This document shows positions 6,909 through 13,096 of a DNA stretch of 39,496 nt, piece after piece. Below the pieces are notes generated by a model. The model was not told where the DNA came from. It worked only from the letters and a program-made list of their open reading frames with translations, and ran no database searches. Numbering within the stretch: the first letter of the stretch is position 1; each line of letters opens with the position of its first letter. The translations under genes and the position numbers were made by a program. Location of the stretch: contig JAAGZO010001196.1 in assembly GCA_024206195.1 (NCBI GenBank), positions 1 to 39,496 of the forward strand, read 5' to 3'. Source of the stretch: a bacterium (GTDB lineage Archaea > Nanoarchaeota > Nanoarchaeia > Woesearchaeales > UBA10216).

Positions 6909-7559
6909 CTATGCCACGTTGTTCTTTGAAATCTTCAGGAATATGCTTTCAGGGTCATGTAAAATTGTCAGTTTGCCTGCAGTAAATGGTGCTTTGTGCT
7001 GCTTTGCAAATTTCACAGCCTCTTCTCTTGCAAGCACCTTAACCTTGATCTCTTTGGATTCACCACCAGGTTTCCTTATTGTCTGACTACAGATCTTTTT
7101 CTCTAACTCACGTGGCTTTTCTGAAACAAGCACTAGCTCTACACTGCCATTTGATATTGCAGCAAAACCCTGTATCTGATCCATGTACGGCTCTATTTTC
7201 CAGTAAAACTTCTCAACATAGTAGTGCCACTCAGGATTATCAATAAACCAGATTCTAAGTATAATCTCATGATACTCTGACATCTGCAACAAACGCTTGT
7301 CTGCAAAGCCATTCATCGCAGAAATCAAATAAGCATGATCGTTTGCCAGCGAAAACATGGACCTAGGCTTTCCTCGGTCTCTGTTTGGAATCTTATGTTT
7401 CTTGACGATATTTGCTGCTTCTAACAACCTAAGCTGCTGGCTAATATTCGCCATTGTTGTATTAAGCATACCCGCAAGCTGCAAAGGAGAATAACTCTGT
7501 TCAGAGAGAGATCTCAGGATATTCCATCTCTGCTCGGTAAAAAGTGCTTCTGTGTCCAT
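6909..7559 (-). CDS. ArsR-like winged-helix regulator, cassette B
   Basis: Paralogue of the regulator at 5228-5872, 216 residues. The winged-helix region (residues 6-75, recognition helix TTMANISQQLRLLE) is identical in every presumed DNA-contacting position, so both regulators should read the same operator. The C-terminal 85 residues diverge strongly, including the presence of Cys in KKICSQTIRK and a different end. Even silent positions are largely conserved in the central part of the gene, which suggests recent duplication or gene conversion. A GGGGAG precedes the ATG. The upstream TATA box and paired GTATAC sites match those of cassette A. It forms an operon with the surface protein that follows by 42 bases. 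Confidence 0.9.
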   Translation of the reverse strand: MDTEALFTEQRWNILRSLSEQSYSPLQLAGMLNTTMANISQQLRLLEAANIVKKHKIPNRDRGKPRSMFSLANDHAYLISAMNGFADKRLLQMSEYHEIILRIWFIDNPEWHYYVEKFYWKIEPYMDQIQGFAAISNGSVELVLVSEKPRELEKKICSQTIRKPGGESKEIKVKVLAREEAVKFAKQHKAPFTAGKLTILHDPESIFLKISKNNVA

Positions 7560-7570
7560 TTAATCTCCCC

Positions 7571-7615
7571 GTATACGTAATCGCCGTTAGCGGATTTGGG
7601 TATACAAAACCGTAT
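7571..7615. promoter_or_regulatory. Probable operator of cassette B: paired GTATAC sites
   Basis: GTATAC palindromes lie at 7571-7576 and 7600-7605, again exactly 29 bp apart, with CGTAT at 7611-7615. Flanking CGGATTTG and CAAAA-CGTAT are shared with cassette A, while the sequence between the sites has otherwise changed. Conservation of the palindromes against a diverged background supports a binding site. Confidence 0.65.
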
Positions 7616-7638
7616 ATCAAGGTATTATTGAGCAGCTT

Positions 7639-7653
7639 ATATTTAAATATTTC
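7639..7653 (-). promoter_or_regulatory. TATA box of cassette B
   Basis: The minus strand reads AAATATTTAAATATAAG, about 85 bases before the regulator ATG, matching the cassette A promoter in sequence and distance, together with a shared GCTCAATAAT just downstream. Confidence 0.6.
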
Positions 7654-7699
7654 GTTTTTTACTTAATTACAGTGATTTCTTAAACAATTAAATAGCCTA

Positions 7700-7984
7700 G
7701 TTAATTAATTATTTAATTAGATATATAGGAAAATCACAAAAACAGAGCATAAACAGCAAAGAACAGAATACTAATTAAATAATCGTTTAATTAATTAATC
7801 ATTTAATTACAACATACAAAAACATAAAACCAGAAACAAGAAGAAAGAACAATTCAGTAATTAAATAATCGTTTAATTAATTAATCATTTAATTACAACC
7901 ATCCAAAAGCAAAAAATAAAGAAAAACAAACAAGAACAAGCATATAATTAACTAATTGTTTAATTAATTAATCATTTAATCAGC
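7700..7984 (-). repeat. Four AT-rich hairpin repeats at 85-87 bp spacing
   Basis: This is the main content of the 416-base gap between 7559 and 7976. Equivalent points of the repeats are at 7700, 7785, 7871 and 7958. The second and third copies (7772-7813 and 7858-7899) are identical over 42 bases; the first is shorter and the fourth varies and overlaps the stop codon of the gene at 7976-8368. Each copy is an imperfect palindrome. In minus-strand RNA it would form a stem of about 12 bp in which the one mismatch becomes a G-U pair. The 44-45 base intervals are U-rich on that strand. Hairpin plus U-rich tract repeated four times suggests a tandem terminator or a structured 3' UTR. Confidence 0.6.
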
Positions 7985-8368
7985 GATAAAAGGAACATCA
8001 AACTGCTGCTTTGTCTCTTTTTTGAAGAACCATCTGCCTGATCTAAAAATAACCTCTGCATCTATGCTGTGGCCCTCAATTGGCTCAACATCATACCTTA
8101 AGGTTCTTACACCCCTTCCTTCTACGCTAACCGGCGTTAAATCCCCAAAACGCTGCGTTTTTCCAGAACTATCAACTATGGTGTATTCTCCAATAAAACT
8201 TTCTTCTGAAACACCGTTATTGCTTACTGAAACAATGATCTGCTCTTTCACAGGATCATAGCTGACTGAGAACACCTGAACACTTCTGAACAAAAAAACA
8301 TTGAGAAGAACAAGAATAAGAACTATTGTAAAAAAAATAACAGGACCTCTTTTCTTCAGCTTTGCCAT
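7976..8368 (-). CDS. Small membrane-anchored exported protein
   Basis: A 130-residue protein with a short basic N-terminus (MAKLKKRGP) and one hydrophobic segment at about residues 9-28. It is either an N-terminal anchor with an outside C-terminus or a signal peptide. The rest is one beta-rich, CARDB/Ig-like domain: VSVSNNGVSEESFIGEYTIVDSSG, then GRGVRTLRYDVEPIEGHSIDAEVIF. This resembles part of the neighbouring 565-residue protein (EVTVRNTEEQAIYFKGTYTL through SLKTVTYDVEQMADGKIAADIFI), so the two probably share a domain and may interact. It lies 41 bases downstream of that gene. A TATA-like element about 27 bases before its ATG suggests an extra promoter. No function is recognised. Confidence 0.75.
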   Translation of the reverse strand: MAKLKKRGPVIFFTIVLILVLLNVFLFRSVQVFSVSYDPVKEQIIVSVSNNGVSEESFIGEYTIVDSSGKTQRFGDLTPVSVEGRGVRTLRYDVEPIEGHSIDAEVIFRSGRWFFKKETKQQFDVPFIAD

Positions 8369-8388
8369 GAGAAAACAATTAGCTCATT

Positions 8389-8400
8389 TGTTTAAATAGT
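8389..8400 (-). promoter_or_regulatory. TATA-like element before the 130-residue gene
   Basis: On the minus strand ACTATTTAAACA is centred about 27 bases before the ATG at 8368. This would allow leaderless expression independent of the upstream gene. Evidence is position and composition only. Confidence 0.4.
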
Positions 8401-8409
8401 TTCTGTTTG

Positions 8410-10107
8410 CTAATCCTTCTTTTTCTTTTTTTTCTTCGCAGCGAAGAAGAATCTCCAGATAATAAGGATTATCAAGAGTATAATCAAGACAGCAAGTCCG
8501 TATACTGCAATGTCTGCTGCGCCGAATTTAACAACCTCAAGAGGAAGCTCTGCCTGCAGTATCTTAATCAGGCTATTTTCTCTCTCACCATAATATGCCT
8601 TAATTTTTACTAGCTCGTTGTCTTCAAAGTCCTCATCCTCAAGTTCAGGATCCGCCTTCACTCTCAGCTTTTTTATCTCTCCAACATCAAGATCAGAAAC
8701 CTTTGCAAGACCATATGTGAATGGCTCTCCTGCAATAAGAACATCAATAACCTCTAGATCAACATAGGTCTTAACATCACCTATGTTTTCTATTTCTACA
8801 TAAAAGAACTTGTTTTTGTATTCAACTGAATTTATTTGGATTTCGGCATTATCAAGTATCTTTACTGTTTCTACAAAAACTGCCTTTCCTCGTATCTCCT
8901 TTTCCATTGATCCGCTTGATTCGCCGTAAATAATGAAAATATCAGCAGCGATTTTTCCATCTGCCATCTGCTCAACATCATAGGTCACTGTTTTCAGGCT
9001 ATTGCCATCTATGAAAACAGCTGCATCATCACCAACTGACTGTGTTACTCCACCCTCTTCATTAAGCGTGTATGTGCCCTTGAAATAAATAGCCTGTTCT
9101 TCTGTGTTCCGAACCGTGACCTCCAGCTTGTTTGTTGCCTGGTTGTATTGTATTGAATCAAGCTCAAGATTTAGCGTGTAAACAGGAAGATAAAACATGT
9201 CTAAAGCCTCAACCTGTGATATTGACCCCTGTGGTGCTCTTGATCCCTGAGCAAACTTTACGAAAACGCTTATTCCAACCTGTCTCCTGATGAATGTTGC
9301 TGTTCCAACAAGCTCATTTCCAATCAGTACTCCAACTTCAATGTTGCTTCCGCGAATATAATTTCCTATCTGATCAGGCACGTTATTCGAACCAATAAAC
9401 AGCACAGGTTCTTTTCCTGACATGATCTCCTTTTCTATAAATTCTCCGTTTGTGAGTATGACTTGTTTTCCATCACTCTTTGCCTGATATTTCTTTACTA
9501 TCTCTACATTGTTTGAAAATCTGTCTCCACCTTCATTTATTATCTCTGGCCCGTATTTTGCAAGAGTATCTCTTACCTCTCTGTCAACATGTCCAAAGAT
9601 TATCAACTCGTTAATTGTTCTGTCAGCAAGAATATCATCAACATCATCTATATTAGTTGCATCAGCAAAAAAAACATAAGCATCTGTTATCCTTGCGTAT
9701 GGAGCAACTGCTATTGCATTATAACCATAAGAATCATCAATAACTATGAAGTTATTTACGTCAGGAAGATCTTCTGCAAGCTCAAGATTCATATTATCAT
9801 AGGTAAATTCCTCAACAGAGTATCCCTTTCCAGAAATTATGCCTTCGTAACCAACTATATACGGAACCGACTTTGAGCTAAGGGCCCAAATATGATTTTC
9901 TTTGGGTATGCTATTAAGGATAAGAGGTCCGTGCCTATCGCTTACAAGAAAATTTGGTGTTACCTTTATGATTTGTGAGTAAACCATCGCTGAATAGACA
10001 TCTCTCCAGTCAGCAGAATTAACAATTATTTGATAAGGATCTTCTGCAGCTACAGTACTAGCAAGAAGAAATATAAATATAGCTAAAAACAAAAAGCTTT
10101 TTTTCAT
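8410..10107 (-). CDS. Exported type I membrane protein with CARDB-like domains
   Basis: A 565-residue surface protein. Residues 1-21 are a signal peptide ending STVAAE. Residues 22 to about 290 form an alpha/beta region with alternating hydrophobic strands (NNFIVIDDSYGY, NELIIFGHVDREV, VLFIGSNN, VGVLIGNELVG) that resembles cell-wall-binding-repeat-2-like folds, though I cannot assign it firmly. Residues 310-420 and 425-515 are two beta domains of CARDB/NEW3 type. A transmembrane helix follows at about 530-553 (AVYGLAVLIILLIILIIW), then a short cytoplasmic tail of eight or more lysines. The tail places the bulk outside. The middle beta domain matches the neighbouring 130-residue protein. A TATA box lies about 50-60 bases upstream; the plus-strand coiled-coil gene is divergent. 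Function unknown; envelope location is secure. Confidence 0.82.
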   Translation of the reverse strand: MKKSFLFLAIFIFLLASTVAAEDPYQIIVNSADWRDVYSAMVYSQIIKVTPNFLVSDRHGPLILNSIPKENHIWALSSKSVPYIVGYEGIISGKGYSVEEFTYDNMNLELAEDLPDVNNFIVIDDSYGYNAIAVAPYARITDAYVFFADATNIDDVDDILADRTINELIIFGHVDREVRDTLAKYGPEIINEGGDRFSNNVEIVKKYQAKSDGKQVILTNGEFIEKEIMSGKEPVLFIGSNNVPDQIGNYIRGSNIEVGVLIGNELVGTATFIRRQVGISVFVKFAQGSRAPQGSISQVEALDMFYLPVYTLNLELDSIQYNQATNKLEVTVRNTEEQAIYFKGTYTLNEEGGVTQSVGDDAAVFIDGNSLKTVTYDVEQMADGKIAADIFIIYGESSGSMEKEIRGKAVFVETVKILDNAEIQINSVEYKNKFFYVEIENIGDVKTYVDLEVIDVLIAGEPFTYGLAKVSDLDVGEIKKLRVKADPELEDEDFEDNELVKIKAYYGERENSLIKILQAELPLEVVKFGAADIAVYGLAVLIILLIILIIWRFFFAAKKKKKKKD

Positions 10108-10153
10108 TAAAAACCCCGCTTACATTAACGTTTGATAAAGAAACAATAATCCA

Positions 10154-10167
10154 CCATATATATAAAG
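10154..10167 (-). promoter_or_regulatory. TATA box of the 565-residue gene
   Basis: The minus strand reads CTTTATATATATGG about 50 bases before the ATG at 10107. It would give a leader of about 25 bases ending in GCGGGG before the start. It sits back to back with the plus-strand box at 10209-10217. Confidence 0.55.
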
Positions 10168-10207
10168 TTTATTGTTTGGTGTTAATACTGCTTGTTGACA
10201 AAAGAAA

Positions 10208-10218
10208 GCTTTTTATAC
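10208..10218 (+). promoter_or_regulatory. TATA box of the coiled-coil gene
   Basis: CTTTTTATACC lies about 50 bases before the ATG at 10263. Transcription would start near 10240, at a CGGGGGAA element. A very similar TATA-then-GGGGGAA arrangement precedes the gene at 11493. Confidence 0.5.
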
Positions 10219-10262
10219 CACCTAATCAAGATTATTTCGGGGGAAGTGATTTAACAATTCAG

Positions 10263-11420
10263 ATGTTTAAATCAAATAAATCAAAAAAGAGGGGAAAAGA
10301 GGAGACTAAACAGGACTCTGTACTTCTTGACATAGATCAACTTACAAAGGAGTTCAACAGGAAAATAAGAACTCTTGAAGATGTATACCAAAAAAAGGAC
10401 TTAAGCACAAAAGAAAGGAAAAAACTGCTTAAAGAAAGGGTCAATGTTCTGAAAAAGCTTGTTAAGAAACTAAACAGTGAAATTAAATCAAAAGACAAAG
10501 AGCTTGGAAAGACAACGGATGAATACAGAAAAAAGAGCGAGCTGCAAAAAGAAACAGACATAAGACTTGATAAAAAGAAAGAGAAAGTAAAGCTTGAGAT
10601 TGAAACCAGGCTAGCCAAGGCAAAAGAGCATGAAGCCTTCCATGAAGAAAAAGTTAAGGACATCAAGAAAAAGGAAGATTCGCTCTTAAAACAGCACAAT
10701 AACCGCATGAAGATATTCCGCAACTCAGAAAAGCATCTTAGGGGAGAGGTAGACAAAGAAAAGAGAGAGCTGGCATTAATTAAGGGTATGGTTGATGAAA
10801 AGCAGAAAAACCTTGAGATCCATGAAGAGCGGGTTGTACGTCTGAAGCATGAGTATGACGAAAAGCTAAGGCTACTTGAAAGAAAGGAAAAAAGGCTTCT
10901 CAAAGAAGAAAAAGAGCTCAAAAATGAAAAAGGTGCTTTTTCTAGTAACAAAGAACAGTTCAAAGCGATAATCACTAGGCGTGAGGAAGATAAAAAACAA
11001 CTGGAAAAAGAGTTTGAAGATCTGGCTGAAAGGAAGGCTTTGATTGAAAACGAGATAGTAAAAAGAGCAAGGAAAGTAAATGACCTGAGAAAAGAACTCA
11101 TCAAGAGCAACAAAGAGCTAATGAGAAACCAGATGATCTTTGATCAGAAAATGCAGGCAATCCAGCATTTGGATAAGCACATCAAAAAGAGAGAATTCAA
11201 AAAAAGAACCAAACCAGCTGATGCAAAAACACTTCTCAGAATGGCAAAAGATGCCCACAACGCAATTGGCAAGGAAAGTAACATAGAACTAAAAAGTAGA
11301 TATGAAGAAATGCGTGAAATATACAGCAAACTCAGCAAAAAAGACAAGAAAAAGGTACACAAAAAGCTTATGGCCCTTCATTATGATCTAAAATTATCGA
11401 CGCTGTTGAGGACGAGATGA
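10263..11420 (+). CDS. Cytoplasmic coiled-coil protein
   Basis: From the chosen ATG at 10263 this is a 385-residue, highly charged Lys/Glu-rich protein with no signal peptide or membrane segment. An in-frame extension to 10176 is rejected because it runs through the TATA box. Residues 25 to about 310 are nearly continuous coiled coil (heptads such as LLERKEKRLLKEEKELKNEKG). The last 65 residues form a small helical module (KTLLRMAKDAHNAI, then YEEMREIYSKL, then KKVHKKLMALH). It resembles the cytoplasmic tail of the 954-residue membrane protein at 36368-39232 (SLISEAHFCLQ, then YPKVKLIYQGL, then SEVYGKCLDLH). I infer a cytoskeletal or scaffold role next to the membrane. The long reading frame on the opposite strand is a by-product of Lys/Glu-rich coding. 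Confidence 0.85.
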   Translation: MFKSNKSKKRGKEETKQDSVLLDIDQLTKEFNRKIRTLEDVYQKKDLSTKERKKLLKERVNVLKKLVKKLNSEIKSKDKELGKTTDEYRKKSELQKETDIRLDKKKEKVKLEIETRLAKAKEHEAFHEEKVKDIKKKEDSLLKQHNNRMKIFRNSEKHLRGEVDKEKRELALIKGMVDEKQKNLEIHEERVVRLKHEYDEKLRLLERKEKRLLKEEKELKNEKGAFSSNKEQFKAIITRREEDKKQLEKEFEDLAERKALIENEIVKRARKVNDLRKELIKSNKELMRNQMIFDQKMQAIQHLDKHIKKREFKKRTKPADAKTLLRMAKDAHNAIGKESNIELKSRYEEMREIYSKLSKKDKKKVHKKLMALHYDLKLSTLLRTR

Positions 11421-11446
11421 GCTAATTCTAACAACGAAAAGCATAA

Positions 11447-11457
11447 CATTTATATAC
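11447..11457 (+). promoter_or_regulatory. TATA box of the gene at 11493
   Basis: CATTTATATAC lies about 40 bases before the ATG. The leader would include GGGGG at 11480-11484, eight bases before the start, as a ribosome binding site. Confidence 0.55.
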
Positions 11458-11492
11458 TGGTATATCTCACTAATCTGTTGGGGGAATAACAT

Positions 11493-11903
11493 ATGGTAAT
11501 ATTATTTGACCAGTTTCATCTACCGGATGATATATTTGAAATCATATTCGCTACTAGTCAGCAGAGGATTGTTGCAAAGGTTCTAGTCAAGTACATTAAA
11601 GAAAATGATGGAGAAGTTAACAAGGTTGAGATGAGCCTGTTCGCAACAAAGCTGCATGAAGGCCAGCTAGTTACAGAAATCGATGAACCAGGATATGTTG
11701 GCAAACAAGTCAAGCTTTCCTATAATAAGAGACAGTTTTATGATAGAATTCTTACACCAATGAAAAGCATGGGTCTTGTTGATTACGATTTGTACAAGAA
11801 AACATACAGCCTATCTGACAAGTTCAACAAAGAAATGATGAAAATAGGGCTTATTTGGGTTAGAGAGCTTAGAAAAACATCACTCAAGATAAAAAAAGAT
11901 TAA
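11493..11903 (+). CDS. Small winged-helix-like protein of unknown function
   Basis: A 136-residue soluble basic protein. Residues 20-110 read as a winged helix: a first helix QQRIVAKVLVKYIKE, an element EVNKVEMSLFATKL, a likely recognition helix YNKRQFYDRILTPMKSMGLV, and a wing ending YDLYKKTYSLSDK. The order (helices, then GLV followed by strands) matches PadR/MarR-like DNA-binding folds, but no family signature is certain. The end (RELRKTSLKIKKD) is strongly basic. A GGGGG lies eight bases before the ATG and a TATA box is in place. Its 3' end overlaps by four bases the end of the 27.5-kb operon on the other strand, so the two transcripts converge. A regulatory link to the operon is possible but purely positional. 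Confidence 0.75.
   Translation: MVILFDQFHLPDDIFEIIFATSQQRIVAKVLVKYIKENDGEVNKVEMSLFATKLHEGQLVTEIDEPGYVGKQVKLSYNKRQFYDRILTPMKSMGLVDYDLYKKTYSLSDKFNKEMMKIGLIWVRELRKTSLKIKKD
11891..11897 (-). terminator. U7 terminator of the large surface operon
   Basis: Directly beyond the last stop of the minus-strand operon lies an A7 run on the plus strand, read as U7 by the minus-strand polymerase. It falls inside the last lysine codons of the convergent gene at 11493-11903, so one sequence codes on one strand and may terminate on the other. Confidence 0.45.
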
Positions 11904-13096
11904 AATCGCTTTCTTTTATTAAGTACTATCAAACGTACAAGGAAGAATATAGTAACTATTATAACAATATACACAGCTAGCAAAACAAAACTGAATTGCT
12001 TTTTCTCTTTTTCCTCTGCAATCTCTTCTTCTCCTTCATCATTAACATTCAGTACAGTCGATCTCTCAAATGTAAGTTTATCATTATAAGTAAACCTTCC
12101 ACTCGCGATATAATGGCCTGCTTTTTCTGGTGTAAAGTAAATATCAAAGTCCTGTTTTTCGCCAGCTTCAACCCTGAGCTCATCAGTCTCCAAAACATGA
12201 ACTATGCGATCATCCAGTTTTACATTCCCCTTGAACTTTGCCATAACCATCCTTTGTCCTGTGTTTGCAAATGTTGCAGTAATTAATATTGGCTGGCCTG
12301 TAAACGCCCACACATCACTCTTTATTCCTGCAAAGTGTCCTTTATCCAATATACCGCCCTCTTCAACCACAGTAAAGGTATGAAAATCAGATGCAAAACA
12401 CTCAGGCATAGACATCTTGACCCAATACTGGCCAACAGGAAGTTTATTGGTTGAAAAGGTTAGTTCTGATGTTCTGTCTACTGTTGGAAGTACGCTCTCT
12501 GTATCAAAGTTCTTTGTTAAAACAAGGTTTTCCTGCAGCTGATCCCAAACATCTACTGTCAGCTCCGGACTAATCCTGACATTTCCTGTATTCCTTACAG
12601 TAACACCGAGCTTAAAAGGATAGTTAATCTCAGCATCGCTAAAACGGAAAGCTCCTGCACTGCATCCTACAATTTCCCCTCCAACAACCTCAATGTTTAT
12701 GTTGCTCTCAACACCAACACTTATTGCACTTCCTGCTCTGCCGGATCCAGCTCCTTCTGCATCTGTTATGAAAACAAGTTTTCCGGAATAATTTCCGCTT
12801 TTTGTGTCTTCTGGAGGCTGAACAATAATCTTCAGTTTGTATTGCCTGTCTATTGAAAAGTTTATTCTGTCTGTATCAGGATCAAATGAAAGCCAGTCCT
12901 TTACATCTCCATCTGCTACAAAGTGCGCAAACACCTCCTCTTCTGAATTTGTGCTTATTGAGATTACTCGTTCTGCATATCCTCCCTTAAGCACCTTTGT
13001 GAAGTCAATTGTTCCGCTGACTCCAATTGTTGCTGCAGACACATAAGATACAGAAAACAATGAAACAAGAAACAAAAGCAGCATGATTTTTTTCAT
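11900..13096 (-). other. Possible internal start giving a separate 398-residue exported protein
   Basis: Codon 365 of the 762-residue frame is an ATG (13094-13096) opening a complete signal peptide, and the rest is a self-sufficient type I membrane protein. On the minus strand AAAATATAAAAGCT (13121-13134) is centred about 32 bases upstream of that ATG, the normal distance for an archaeal TATA box. Independent initiation here would give the second half as its own protein. No stop codon separates the halves, so both products may exist. Confidence 0.45.

Noticed and set aside
3944..7653. A TasA/AbpA-type fibre system (SipW-like peptidase plus secreted subunits)
   Set aside because: The gene arrangement is similar, but the secreted proteins show no TasA motif I recognise and carry landmarks of another family. 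I kept only the analogy for the peptidase.
7700..7984. CRISPR array (identical 42-base repeats with 44-45 base intervals)
   Set aside because: Only two copies are identical, the repeats are AT-rich palindromes, the intervals are low-complexity and similar in composition, and no cas gene is nearby. Hairpin or terminator units explain it better.
10337..11113. 258-codon open frame antisense to the coiled-coil gene
   Set aside because: Its product is Ser/Phe/Leu-rich, the expected mirror of Lys/Glu-rich codons on the other strand. It has no promoter or ribosome binding site.
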